Positions 24,774 to 33,424 of a stretch of 64,000 bases of DNA are shown here, piece after piece. The position numbers and the translations under genes were made by a program. This stretch comes from Amaricoccus macauensis_A. Lineage in GTDB: Bacteria > Pseudomonadota > Alphaproteobacteria > Rhodobacterales > Rhodobacteraceae. A model generated the notes under the pieces. It worked only from the letters and a program-made list of their open reading frames with translations. It was not told the DNA's origin and searched no databases. Positions within the stretch are counted from its first letter, which is position 1. Every line of letters starts with the position of its first letter. The stretch spans positions 186,001 through 250,000 of the forward strand of contig NZ_JBNAFY010000004.1 of NCBI RefSeq assembly GCF_049800915.1. Direction: 5' to 3'.

Positions 24774-25082
24774 ACCGCGTCGAGCCAAAGGCACCTCCAG
24801 TGCCATGAGACGGTCGCACGGGACACGTGCCGGCTGCGGATCGGGGGATGGCGCAACACCGCCTGTTCGACGCAGTTTAAGGTGACGACATGGCCTAGAC
24901 CGACGGTATGCCCCTGCATCGACGCTGCGCCAGCCCATCCGGTCGGTCCGTCGCAGGCACGGCGCCTTCGGCTTGTTCCGTGCCATTGTTTCCCAGCACC
25001 AGTCGCAAGCCCCGGCAAGCTACCGCGATGCAATAGGCACCTGCAAAGCGGTTCCACGCGTCTGGGTCAAAGGCCCTGGGGG
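24774..25082. other. 309-bp gap without a supported gene
   Basis: Between the TetR gene and the end of the DEAD-box gene I find no gene I can support. Open frames here show no recognisable domain, no good ribosome binding site and no codon pattern like the neighbours. No clear terminator hairpin or repeat is visible. It may be degenerate coding sequence. Confidence 0.4.
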
Positions 25083-26639
25083 CTATACCCTCCAGATGTG
25101 CCACCTTTCTTCGCCCTTCTGGTTTTCCAGAACCCGTTCGGCCAGATCTTTCGGCAATTCGAACCGCGCGGTGCCATTGCCCACGTGAATGCGGCCAATC
25201 TCGGTCTTCCCGACACCGGCAGCGGTGCAGATCATGCGCAGAATTTCCGCCATGTCCGCCCTTGTCCGCTCGCCGATGGACATCTCGAGCCAGAGCCAGC
25301 CCTCGCCCTGATGCTTCGGGGCGACCTGGCGCTCGAGATCTCGGGCCATCGGCTGCGCATTGCGCCAGAGCCGTGCGCAGGCATGGGTGATCGCTTCCGG
25401 CGTGAAACTCCGGGAGATCAGTTCCGCCAGCGTGCGGTCCTCTTCCCCGGGCTCGGTGCTGAAGATCGGATCATGGAGAACCTTGCGCTTGTCCGCCTCC
25501 TTGATGCAGCGCGCCCTGGGTTGCGCGATCCAGTCGATTTCCCGGTTCACCCTGCGCACGAGGCGCTCGGCCTTCGGCTTCTCCTCGGGCAGGCAGACCA
25601 GGACCGCCCGGCCACGCGCGTTCCGCCGCCCGGCCCTTCCGGACCTGTGCAGCAGAAGTTCTGGCGAGTCGGGCACGCCCGCATGAACGATCAGCTCCAA
25701 CCCGTCGAAATCGAGCCCCCGCGCGGCAACATCGGTCGCGACGCAGACCCGCGCATGCCCCTTTCCGAAGCGTTCCACCGCACCCAGGCGCTGCTCGGAG
25801 CCCAGCGCCCCGGTGAGATTGACCACGGTGAAACCGCGTCGATAGAGCTTGGCGGAGAGCCGCGCGGCCTCGTCACGGCGGTTGCAGTAGACGATGGCCC
25901 GTTCGGGATGATGAACCCGCAGGAGACTGCCGATCACCCGATCTCGCTCCATCTGCGTGCAGGAAATCGCCTGAATGTCGACATTCGGAAGCCGCATCGC
26001 CTCGTCCGAACAATCGACCCGCGCGGGATCGACCAGCAGCCCGGAAACAACACCATCCAGCGCGGGCGTGATGGTCGCAGTATAAAGATGAATGCGCCAG
26101 GGATCACCGGCCTGCCGAGAAAGCACGGCCTCCAGATCCTCGTGATAGTCGCCGGACAGAAGCTCGTCCGCCTCGTCGAGAACGACGCAGGCACATCCGT
26201 CGAGAGAAAGCGCCCCCGCCCCGGTCATTTCCCCGAAGCGCCCGGGCGTCGTGATGAACACGTCGCAGGCCTTCGGAACGGGAACAGCCGGAACAGGGCC
26301 ACCCGCCCGGGGCAGACACAGAACCGGAGCGAGATCGGTCCCGCGATAGAGACGCTGCAAGACCAAATTCACCTGCACCGCCAACTCGCGCGTCGGCACG
26401 ATGACCACCACGAAGCGGCCACGTTCTTCCCCACCGCCCTCGCCCGGCGCCAGGGCACCGACAGCTGTGAGGCCGAAGGCAATGGTCTTGCCCGACCCGG
26501 TCGGTGATTGCACGAACATGTCACGGCGCGCGGCATCTGCCGCGAGCACCGCCGACTGAACGGATGTCAAACAGTCAAAATTCTGCTCGACAAGATTGGA
26601 GGATAGAGCCTCGGAGAGGCGCTCCGTCGTCTTGTCCAT
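25083..26639 (-). CDS. DEAD-box RNA helicase with DbpA-type C-terminal domain
   Basis: This is a 518-residue ATP-dependent RNA helicase. Motifs in order: Q motif (FDCLTSVQ), I (SPTGSGKT), Ia (PTRELAVQ), Ib (TTPGRF), II (VLDEADELL), III as TAT rather than the usual SAT, IV (IVYCNRRDEA), V (VATDVAARGLDF) and VI (HRSGRAGR). The C-terminal 75 residues (EMSIGERTRADMAEIL to the end) look like the RRM-like DbpA RNA-binding domain, which in DbpA targets 23S rRNA hairpin 92, so a role in ribosome assembly is likely. It is divergent from efp. Confidence 0.93.
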   Translation of the reverse strand: MDKTTERLSEALSSNLVEQNFDCLTSVQSAVLAADAARRDMFVQSPTGSGKTIAFGLTAVGALAPGEGGGEERGRFVVVIVPTRELAVQVNLVLQRLYRGTDLAPVLCLPRAGGPVPAVPVPKACDVFITTPGRFGEMTGAGALSLDGCACVVLDEADELLSGDYHEDLEAVLSRQAGDPWRIHLYTATITPALDGVVSGLLVDPARVDCSDEAMRLPNVDIQAISCTQMERDRVIGSLLRVHHPERAIVYCNRRDEAARLSAKLYRRGFTVVNLTGALGSEQRLGAVERFGKGHARVCVATDVAARGLDFDGLELIVHAGVPDSPELLLHRSGRAGRRNARGRAVLVCLPEEKPKAERLVRRVNREIDWIAQPRARCIKEADKRKVLHDPIFSTEPGEEDRTLAELISRSFTPEAITHACARLWRNAQPMARDLERQVAPKHQGEGWLWLEMSIGERTRADMAEILRMICTAAGVGKTEIGRIHVGNGTARFELPKDLAERVLENQKGEERWHIWRV

Positions 26640-26743
26640 TACTCATTTCCTGAAACTGGGCCCGCCTCGGAGAACGTGGCCGTTGACCGGTTGCAGCGAA
26701 CCGGATCGGGGACACGCAATCACCCATGCGGAATGCCGAAAGC

Positions 26744-26772
26744 TTGTCAGCATCGTCACCGCAACATATAGC
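26744..26772 (+). promoter_or_regulatory. Sigma-70 promoter of efp
   Basis: TTGTCA (26744-26749) and TATAGC (26767-26772) are separated by 17 bases, placing transcription start near 26779, about 33 bases before the efp ATG. Confidence 0.6.
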
Positions 26773-26811
26773 GGCCCAAGCTTTCAATCTGGTGAACACG
26801 CGGGAACCATC

Positions 26812-27375
26812 ATGCCAAAGATCAACGGTAACGAAATCCGCCCCGGCAACATCCTCGAACATGAAGGCGGCCTCTGGGTCGCCGTGAAGGTGAACCACGT
26901 GAAGCCCGGCAAGGGCGGGGCCTTCGCTCAGGTCGAGATGAAGAACCTGCGCAGCGGATCCAAGCTCAACGAGCGATTCCGCTCGGCGGACAAGGTCGAG
27001 CGCGTGCGCCTCGAGCAGAAGGACCAGCAGTTCCTCTACGAGAACGACGGCATGCTCGTCTTCATGGACACCGAAACCTTCGAACAGATCGAACTGCCCG
27101 CCGACATCCTCGGCGATCGCCGCCCCTTCCTGCAGGACGGAATGACGATCCAGATCGAATACTACGACACCGAGGCGCTCAACGCCCAGCTCCCCGACAA
27201 GGTCACCTGCACCGTCACCGAGACCGAGCCCGCCGTGAAGGGCCAGACAGCCGCCAACAGCTTCAAGCCGGCCGTGCTCGACAACGGCGTGCGCGTCATG
27301 GTTCCGCCCTTCGTCGGTGAAGGCGAAGCCATCATCGTCTCGACCGAGACCATGGAATACGTCGAGCGCGCGTAA
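26812..27375 (+). CDS. efp: Elongation factor P
   Basis: EF-P binds between the P and E sites and relieves stalling at polyproline stretches. The 187-residue protein has the KOW-like N-terminal domain with the modification loop HVKPGKGGAF, in which Lys34 is the residue that EpmA/EpmB beta-lysylate in other proteobacteria. Two OB-fold domains follow, ending with the signature PPFVGEGEAIIVSTETMEYVERA. Length and start are standard. Neither epmA nor epmB is in the window. It converges with the Amt-chemoreceptor gene. Confidence 0.98.
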   Translation: MPKINGNEIRPGNILEHEGGLWVAVKVNHVKPGKGGAFAQVEMKNLRSGSKLNERFRSADKVERVRLEQKDQQFLYENDGMLVFMDTETFEQIELPADILGDRRPFLQDGMTIQIEYYDTEALNAQLPDKVTCTVTETEPAVKGQTAANSFKPAVLDNGVRVMVPPFVGEGEAIIVSTETMEYVERA

Positions 27376-27395
27376 GCTCGCCGTGAGAGGCGAGC
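27376..27395. terminator. Short stem-loop at the efp 3' end
   Basis: GCTCGCC and GGCGAGC flank a six-base loop immediately after the efp stop codon, in the 32-bp gap between two convergent genes. No T-run follows on either strand, so it is at best a weak bidirectional terminator. Confidence 0.4.
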
Positions 27396-27407
27396 GCCGC
27401 CCGGCAG

Positions 27408-30038
27408 TCAGGCGACCTTGCTGTTCCCTTGCGAAAAATCACGAGGGGACGCCTCGCCGCCTGCAGGCTCTCCGCTCGATGAGTGCGTGCGGAAACGCGC
27501 CACGGCATTCACGAGCGAGGTCACTTCCGCGTCCAGCAGATCCGTGGCGGCGTTTGCCTCTTCGAGGCTTGCGGCATTGCTCTGGGTGATCCGGTTCAAT
27601 TCGGTCGTCGTGTCGTTGATTTCCGAAACCCTGGAGGCCTGCCGCTCGGCGGTCTGCGTGATCTCACCGATACCGTCGCTGATCTCCTCGATGTGACGGC
27701 GAAGGCTCCCGAGCAGTTCCTTGGTGCGCACGACGAGGCTCACGCCCGTCTCGACCTGCGCCGAACTCTGGCCGATGACCCGGCGAATGTCCCGCGCCGC
27801 CTCGGAGGACCGTTCGGCCAGGGAGCGAACCTCCGAGGCCACCACGGCAAAGCCCCTGCCCGCCTCACCGGCCCGACTGGCCTCGACACTGGCGTTGAGT
27901 GCCAGGAGATTGGTCTGCATCGCAATCTCGTCGATCAGGCCCACGAATTTCTCGATCTCCGCGGATTGCGCCGCGATTGCATGCATGGCGTCTGCAGCCT
28001 CCTCGACCGCAATCCCGGACGCAACACCATCGGAGTGGGTGCGCTGCGCCTCATCCTTGAGCGTCCGCGTGCGGTTCGCGGCATCGCCCACATGCCGGGA
28101 CAACTCATCCAGCGCACCGACGATCCCATGCAACGACGTCGCCGTCTGCTCGGAACGATGTGCCATCTCCCGCGAAACCTCGCTGATCTCCCGGGTCCTG
28201 CCGGAGACATGCCGGGAACTCGCAAGAATGCGGCCGATCATTTCTGAGAAGGCTTCGACCGTCTCGTTGAAATCGGCTCTGAGCGCCTCATAGGCCTCCG
28301 GAAACCGCTCGCCGATCGAAACCGTAAGATCCCCGTCCCGCAGGCCCTTCATCTTGCTGGCAAGAACCGAGACGAGCCTTTCCTGCTCGAGCATCTGCGC
28401 CTCGCGGTCGCGCGCAGCCGCTTCGCGAAGCCGTGCGCGTTCGGCCTCTTCGTCGGCGCGTCTCTGGGCTTCAGCCGCCTCGGCCTGACGGGTCCGCTCC
28501 GCCTCCGCGAGTTCCGCCTCGCGCACACTGGCCTCCGCCGCCATCTCGCGCTCCCGCGTGAGCCGCTCCGCTTCCTTCTCCCTGTCCCGCCGGAGGCGCA
28601 AACCGGCAAGGATACGGTTGAACAGCGCACCGATTTCATAGGATTCGTCCCCCGGATCGAGCGTGATATCCTTCTGCTCCCGATCCGGATTGTCCGCGAT
28701 GTCGCGCATTGCCTCGACCACGCGCGCCATCCCGAGCGGCGCCCTGTGTTCGGAGATGTTCAGCCCTTCGATTTCGTCCTGCAAGGGAACCCGCAGGGCA
28801 GACGGGCTGCCATCGGGAACCGGAAGAACCCGCGCCAGGATCTTGAGAACGAGTGTCGCCACCCCGAAGGCCCAGACGAACGTGAGACACACTCCAAGAA
28901 GCTGAACTCCGAACTGCTCCAGCCTTGAGCCAGCCAGAAGGTTCTCGGGCACTGCCAGAAATGCGATCAGCACGGTACCAGCAGCGCCCGAGAACCCGTG
29001 GACCGCCACGGCGCCGACGGGATCATCGAGCTTCAGGCCGCGTTCGAGCCATTCGCGCGTCGTGTAGGAAACAACGCCGCCTATCGCACCGATCAGGGCC
29101 GCAGATTGCAGGCTCGCCGCGTCGCAGCCCGCGGTTATCGCCACAAGCCCGCCGAGCGTTCCATTTACTATGAACTCCGGGCGATGGTATCCGTGCCTCA
29201 AGCGCCCCACGCCGCATTGCGCCAGCCCGCCGAATGCCCCCGCCACCATGGTATTCGCGATGATATGCGCGAAATCCGGCGTGCCCGCAGTGGTCGACCC
29301 GCCATTGAAACCGACCCAGCCCACCCAGAGAATGAGGCCGCCGAAGGTCATCAGAATGGGCGAGTGACCATGAAGCGTCACCGGGTTCCCATTCTCGTCG
29401 AATTTGCCGTGCCGGGGGCCGATCTGAATGATGGCGGCCAGGGCAACCCAGGCACCGACACTGTGCACGACCGTCGACCCGGCGAAATCGATGAACCCCA
29501 AGCGCGCTAGGAAGGGCGCCGTATCACCGCTTAGCAGCCCGCCCCAGGACCAATGCCCGGAAATGGGATAGATAAGACAGGCAATCGCAAGCGCGAGGCA
29601 GATATAGGCCTGCATGCTCATGCGCTCCGCGACTGCGCCCGACACGATCGTCGCGGCCGTTCCGCAGAAGACCAGCTGAAACACGAAAAATGTGAGGTTC
29701 CAGTCTCCGTCCGTGCTGAGAAACGCCATGTCGCTCGACCAGCCGATGAGCCCCCAGTGGCTTGTCCCGAACATGATCGCAAAGCCTAGGACTCCGAAGG
29801 CCATCGTGGAAACGAGGAAATCGAGGAGGTTCTTCTGCGCGACATTGATACTGTTCTTCGCGCGCACCGCCCCGGCTTCGAGCAGGAGAAACCCTGCCTG
29901 CATGAAAAACACGAGTCCCGCGGCCGTCATTGTCCAGACGTGGTCGAGATTCTCCTGAAGTGCGAACCGGTCTGCCTGAGCAGCCGCAGGGTCCGCCAGA
30001 AACGACAAAAAGGCGGCAAGAACGAAAAGGGTCCACAC
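27408..30038 (-). CDS. Ammonium transporter-chemoreceptor fusion (Amt + coiled coil + HAMP-like + MCP signalling domain)
   Basis: This is a single 876-residue open frame. Residues about 20-405 are a full Amt/Rh channel: QAGFLLLEAGAVRAKNS, ISGHWSWGG, DFAGSTVVHSV (Asp184, His192), GWVGFNGGS and DDPVGAVAVHGFSG (His347). The twin-His pair that lines Amt pores is therefore kept. The conserved Amt C-terminal tail follows (LQDEIEGLNISEH, about 419-431). Then come a long Glu/Arg/Ala coiled coil (about 480-555), a HAMP-like segment with GLRDGDLTVSIGERFPEAYE (about 560-600), and a methyl-accepting chemotaxis domain whose tip is IDEIAMQTNLLALNASVEAS. No CheR-tether pentapeptide ends the protein. GTG at 30038 is preferred (GGAG eight bases ahead) over an in-frame TTG at 30056. 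A signal-peptide-like first helix is present. Confidence 0.93.
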   Translation of the reverse strand: MWTLFVLAAFLSFLADPAAAQADRFALQENLDHVWTMTAAGLVFFMQAGFLLLEAGAVRAKNSINVAQKNLLDFLVSTMAFGVLGFAIMFGTSHWGLIGWSSDMAFLSTDGDWNLTFFVFQLVFCGTAATIVSGAVAERMSMQAYICLALAIACLIYPISGHWSWGGLLSGDTAPFLARLGFIDFAGSTVVHSVGAWVALAAIIQIGPRHGKFDENGNPVTLHGHSPILMTFGGLILWVGWVGFNGGSTTAGTPDFAHIIANTMVAGAFGGLAQCGVGRLRHGYHRPEFIVNGTLGGLVAITAGCDAASLQSAALIGAIGGVVSYTTREWLERGLKLDDPVGAVAVHGFSGAAGTVLIAFLAVPENLLAGSRLEQFGVQLLGVCLTFVWAFGVATLVLKILARVLPVPDGSPSALRVPLQDEIEGLNISEHRAPLGMARVVEAMRDIADNPDREQKDITLDPGDESYEIGALFNRILAGLRLRRDREKEAERLTREREMAAEASVREAELAEAERTRQAEAAEAQRRADEEAERARLREAAARDREAQMLEQERLVSVLASKMKGLRDGDLTVSIGERFPEAYEALRADFNETVEAFSEMIGRILASSRHVSGRTREISEVSREMAHRSEQTATSLHGIVGALDELSRHVGDAANRTRTLKDEAQRTHSDGVASGIAVEEAADAMHAIAAQSAEIEKFVGLIDEIAMQTNLLALNASVEASRAGEAGRGFAVVASEVRSLAERSSEAARDIRRVIGQSSAQVETGVSLVVRTKELLGSLRRHIEEISDGIGEITQTAERQASRVSEINDTTTELNRITQSNAASLEEANAATDLLDAEVTSLVNAVARFRTHSSSGEPAGGEASPRDFSQGNSKVA

Positions 30039-30088
30039 CGGGGAAACTCCGAGCAATGAGGAAATGAGCCCTTAAATTTGCGCGAGAA

Positions 30089-30094
30089 AATGTA
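30089..30094 (-). promoter_or_regulatory. Possible -10 element of the Amt-chemoreceptor gene
   Basis: TACATT on the minus strand lies about 50 bases before the GTG. The hexamer 17 bases further upstream is ATATTT, a poor -35, and it falls inside the 11-bp repeat array. That would fit a promoter needing an activator bound at the array. Inference only. Confidence 0.25.
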
Positions 30095-30104
30095 GGTAGG
30101 ATTA

Positions 30105-30137
30105 ATGCATGAAATATGTATGGAATATGCATAAGAG
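30105..30137. repeat. Three tandem 11-bp repeats upstream of the Amt-chemoreceptor gene
   Basis: Three consecutive 11-mers read ATGCATGAAAT, ATGTATGGAAT and ATGCATAAGAG, so an ATG(C/T)AT core recurs at exactly one helical turn. They lie 67-100 bases upstream of the GTG start of the Amt-chemoreceptor gene, in the only sizeable gap between it and thpR. Tandem direct repeats at 11 bp are the binding format of OmpR/PhoB-type response regulators. Confidence 0.65.
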
Positions 30138-30181
30138 TCATATCGCTTTCTCGGGGCAGTTCGACCCCGATCCGCGGCGCT

Positions 30182-30742
30182 TCAGGAGGTCTGCAACCAC
30201 GTCAGCGGGTATTCCGCCAGGTCCTCGTAGGAGGGTCCGGATTGGCCAAGGTAGGAGCGGACAAGCACGAAGGATTCTGCTCGAAAACTTGCCCGGAAAC
30301 CCGCCTTTCGCGCGGCAAAATCCCTTAATTTCAAGGCATCTTCGCCACTCGCGCCCTTCGACCCGCAGCGCGCGATCGTGACGTGCGGAACGTATTTCTC
30401 GCGGGGCAGATTCAGGCCCGCAAGCCGCGCGGCCTGTTTCACACTCGCGTTCAGACGCGCCAGATTTTCACTCAGCACCGCCCGGATACACACGAGCCGC
30501 ACTCTCCCGTTCCCAAAAGCATCGAGCCCTTCCAGCTGCACATCCATGCACGGCGAGCGGATCTCCGAAAGCGCATGATGCACATCCTCCACGACGGGTT
30601 CCGGATGCTCCCCGAGAAAGGCCAGCGTGAGGTGGAGATTCTCGGCAGGAACGGGCCGCCCCGCGGGAAGCCCGGCCTGAGCGGCAAGTATTTGAGGCGC
30701 AACGGTTTTCGGGATACTGATCGCAACAAAACACCGGATCAT
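30182..30742 (-). CDS. thpR: RNA 2',3'-cyclic phosphodiesterase (2H/LigT family)
   Basis: This 186-residue protein of the 2H phosphoesterase superfamily opens 2',3'-cyclic phosphates on RNA or tRNA halves and can ligate tRNA halves in vitro. Both HxTx motifs are visible: HLTLAFLG (about residues 37-44) and HVTIARCG (about 125-132), with the starting MIRCFVAISIP typical of the family. It is oriented towards the Amt-chemoreceptor gene, with 143 bases between its stop and that GTG, and follows gluQRS in the same direction with a gap of about 120 bases. Confidence 0.93.
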   Translation of the reverse strand: MIRCFVAISIPKTVAPQILAAQAGLPAGRPVPAENLHLTLAFLGEHPEPVVEDVHHALSEIRSPCMDVQLEGLDAFGNGRVRLVCIRAVLSENLARLNASVKQAARLAGLNLPREKYVPHVTIARCGSKGASGEDALKLRDFAARKAGFRASFRAESFVLVRSYLGQSGPSYEDLAEYPLTWLQTS

Positions 30743-30861
30743 CGCGCGCCTCTCTAACTCGAAGTATCGAGGGCCGATCTTGCTTCAATCAAGGGGCGAA
30801 TGCCACAGCGGATCCGGCCCTGATGATGACCCCCGAGATCAAGCCTGCAAGCGCGATACTG

Positions 30862-31737
30862 CTATGCTCGACCGCGAGCCAGAAGTGCCATTGATCGGAT
30901 GTCAGCGGGGGTCGCGCCATTTTCCCGCAGACTGCGCAGCGCGCGTGCGCCATCGCGCTTTGCCAGTCTCTTGCCGTTTTCGTCCCTGACGAGATCGTGG
31001 TGATGCCATTTTGGCGCGCGTAAACCCAGTAGCGCCTGCAAGACCCGATGCAGTGGCGTCACCTCCCACAGATCGGCTCCCCGCACCACATGCGTGATAC
31101 CCTGCCCGGCGTCATCCACCACCACTGCAAGATGATATGCGGCCGCCCCCGTGTCCTTGCGCCCAAGAACAACGTCTCCGATCCCCATCCGAAGGCGCTC
31201 AGCATCGACGCCATGAACACCCTTGAAGAGGGAGCCCGTCTCCTCAAACGCGAGACGCTCGTTTCCAATGAAATCAAAAGCTTTTCCAAGATCGAGCCTG
31301 ATCGCATCGCCCGCCTGCCAATCCGACATCGGCCTGTTCCGGCAGGTGCCGGGATAGATCATCGCCCCACTTCCGGCCGCCGAACCGTCCGTTTCCTGCG
31401 GCGCGGATAGAGCTGCCCGAATGTCTGCCCTTGTGCAGGAACAAGGATACGTCAGGCCTCTCTCGCTCAAAAGCTCCAAAGCGGAGCCATAACGAATTAG
31501 ATGTTTGGATTGCCGGAGAACCGGTTCTGGCCACTGAAACCCCATCCATTGGAGATCCTCGTATATGGCCTGCTCGAACTCCTGTCGGGCACGCGAACCA
31601 TCGAGGTCCTCGATGCGTAAAAGGCATTCGCCGCCCGCCTCCTCCGCCAGCCCCCAGGCAACCATGGCTGAATAGGCATGCCCCAAGTGAAGCAAACCAG
31701 TCGGAGAGGGCGCGAACCGTGTGCGAAACTCGGTCAT
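30862..31737 (-). CDS. gluQ: Glutamyl-Q tRNA(Asp) synthetase
   Basis: GluQRS is a truncated GluRS-like enzyme that attaches glutamate to queuosine at position 34 of tRNA(Asp). The 291-residue protein has the Rossmann catalytic domain with the HIGH-type motif (APSPTGLLHLGHAYSA) and the KMSKS-type motif (GKRLAKRDGARAL), but it ends there without the anticodon-binding domain of GluRS, which is diagnostic. A CSCTRADI segment may hold part of the zinc site of the family. It starts three bases after the trmFO stop codon, so the two tRNA-modification genes form an operon. Confidence 0.95.
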   Translation of the reverse strand: MTEFRTRFAPSPTGLLHLGHAYSAMVAWGLAEEAGGECLLRIEDLDGSRARQEFEQAIYEDLQWMGFQWPEPVLRQSKHLIRYGSALELLSERGLTYPCSCTRADIRAALSAPQETDGSAAGSGAMIYPGTCRNRPMSDWQAGDAIRLDLGKAFDFIGNERLAFEETGSLFKGVHGVDAERLRMGIGDVVLGRKDTGAAAYHLAVVVDDAGQGITHVVRGADLWEVTPLHRVLQALLGLRAPKWHHHDLVRDENGKRLAKRDGARALRSLRENGATPADIRSMALLARGRA

Positions 31738-31740
31738 GGC

Positions 31741-33126
31741 TCAACCGTCGGCGAGCGCCATCGAATTCTTGTCCCGCCACTCGCGGAGATCCGCCTTTGC
31801 ACGTGCAGTATACGCCTTGTAGCGTTCCGCCCGGCCCTTCCTTCCACCCCGCACATCATCAACGTGAGGAAAGAGACCGAAATTGACATTCATCGGCTGG
31901 AAAGTCTTCGCCTCTGCGCCCCCGGTAATATGCCGCACCAAGGCACCCATCGCCGTCGTCTGAGGTGGTTCGGGAAGCATGCGCCCAAGGCGTTCATGGG
32001 CCGCCATGCGACCGGCAAGCAGCCCCATGGCAGAACTCTCGACATAGCCTTCTACGCCGGTGATCTGACCGGAAAACCGGATAGCCGGCCGCATTTTCAA
32101 TCGCATCTGCGCATCAAGAAGCATGGGAGAGTTCAAGAACGTGTTGCGATGTATTCCGCCCAATCGGGCGAAAGAGGCATGCTCGAGACCCGGAATTGTG
32201 CGAAACACCTCGGCCTGCGCGCCGTGGCGCATCTTCGTCTGGAAACCCACAATGTTGTAGAGCGACCCAAGCGCGTTGTCGCGCCGAAGCTGGACAACGG
32301 CATAGGGTTTTTGGTCGGGCGCATGGGGGTTCGTCAAACCGACGGGCTTTAGGGGGCCAAAGCGCAGGGTCTCCCGCCCTCTTTCCGCCATGACCTCGAT
32401 GGGCAGACATCCCTCGAAATATGGCGTTGACCGCTCCCAATCCTTGAACTCCGTCTTCTCTGCAGCGAGCAGTGCGTCAATGAAGTTCTCATACTGCGCT
32501 TTATCCATCGGACAGTTGAGATAAGCCGTCCGCTGCTCTTCGGTCTCACCCTTGTCGTAGCGCGACTGAAACCAGGCTTTCGAGAGATCGATCGAATCGA
32601 AATGAACAATCGGCGCGATCGCGTCAAAAAAGGCAAGCTTATCCTCACCGGTCAGGTTGCGCACAGCTTCCGCAAGTGAAGGGCTGGTCAGGGGACCTGT
32701 CGCGATGATCACGCTGTCCCAATCTTCCGGCGGCAGCCCCGTGATTTCGCCCCGCTCAATCGTGATAAGTGGGTGAGCCTCCAACTTCGCGGTGATCTCC
32801 CGACTGAAAGGCTCCCTGTCGACCGCCAAAGCACCGCCTGCGGGCAGGGAATGGCGATCCGCTGAGGACATCACCAGCCCACCGAGTTCGCGCATTTCCC
32901 AGTGCAGAAGCCCGACGGCATTGCTGTCGGAATCATCGGAGCGGAAGGAGTTGGAACAGACCAGTTCCGCCAGGCCGTCCGTCACATGTGCGAACGTGCC
33001 GACGGATGGGCGCATTTCGTGCAGGACAACCGGCACGCCAAGTTCAGCCGCCTGCCAAGCCGCTTCGCTGCCGGCCAGACCGCCTCCGATGACATGAATA
33101 GGACGTAATTCTTTCATGCTGGCCAT
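31741..33126 (-). CDS. trmFO: Folate/FAD-dependent tRNA (uracil-54-C5)-methyltransferase
   Basis: TrmFO makes m5U54 in the T-loop of tRNA, using methylenetetrahydrofolate and reduced FAD in place of SAM. The protein (461 residues from the first ATG, 458 from the ATG at MKELRPIHVIG) has the FAD-binding fingerprint VIGGGLAGSEAAWQ, the conserved CSNSFRSDDSDSNAVGLLHWEM, YLNCPMDKAQYENF with a catalytic-type Cys, and the C-terminal AMGALVRHITGGAE and FGLFP motifs. Neither start has a clear ribosome binding site, so the exact N-terminus is uncertain by three residues. gluQ follows immediately. Confidence 0.95.
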   Translation of the reverse strand: MASMKELRPIHVIGGGLAGSEAAWQAAELGVPVVLHEMRPSVGTFAHVTDGLAELVCSNSFRSDDSDSNAVGLLHWEMRELGGLVMSSADRHSLPAGGALAVDREPFSREITAKLEAHPLITIERGEITGLPPEDWDSVIIATGPLTSPSLAEAVRNLTGEDKLAFFDAIAPIVHFDSIDLSKAWFQSRYDKGETEEQRTAYLNCPMDKAQYENFIDALLAAEKTEFKDWERSTPYFEGCLPIEVMAERGRETLRFGPLKPVGLTNPHAPDQKPYAVVQLRRDNALGSLYNIVGFQTKMRHGAQAEVFRTIPGLEHASFARLGGIHRNTFLNSPMLLDAQMRLKMRPAIRFSGQITGVEGYVESSAMGLLAGRMAAHERLGRMLPEPPQTTAMGALVRHITGGAEAKTFQPMNVNFGLFPHVDDVRGGRKGRAERYKAYTARAKADLREWRDKNSMALADG

Positions 33127-33424
33127 CTAGTCGAAGCCAGCCGGTTTGCAAAGACGCAATAGATCTTTCCATGGGCGGCAGGCATTGGCTTCAGCCGCAT
33201 CAGCAGCGTTCATATTGTTTCCGCAGCCCCCGAGCACGGCCAAACGATCCTCGAGGCAACAGCGGTTGGAGTGGCAATACTATCGCCGCTCAAATTGCAG
33301 TATAGGTCTCGCGCTTCGGCCAGAGCACAACTCTTGCGACTTTGTGGCTACGGGGTTCGTATTCAGGCTCTGCGGCCAAATTTGGTCGTGGCTGGCGGCG
33401 CAGGAAACTCGAAGGTCACACCTG

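Noticed and set aside
24740..25057. Minus-strand frame of 105 codons between the TetR and DEAD-box genes
   Set aside because: Overlaps the TetR gene, lacks a ribosome binding site and has no recognisable domain.
24882..26507. Long plus-strand frame (541 codons) opposite the DEAD-box gene
   Set aside because: The helicase motifs on the other strand are unambiguous; the plus translation is Arg/Pro/His-rich with no family signal.
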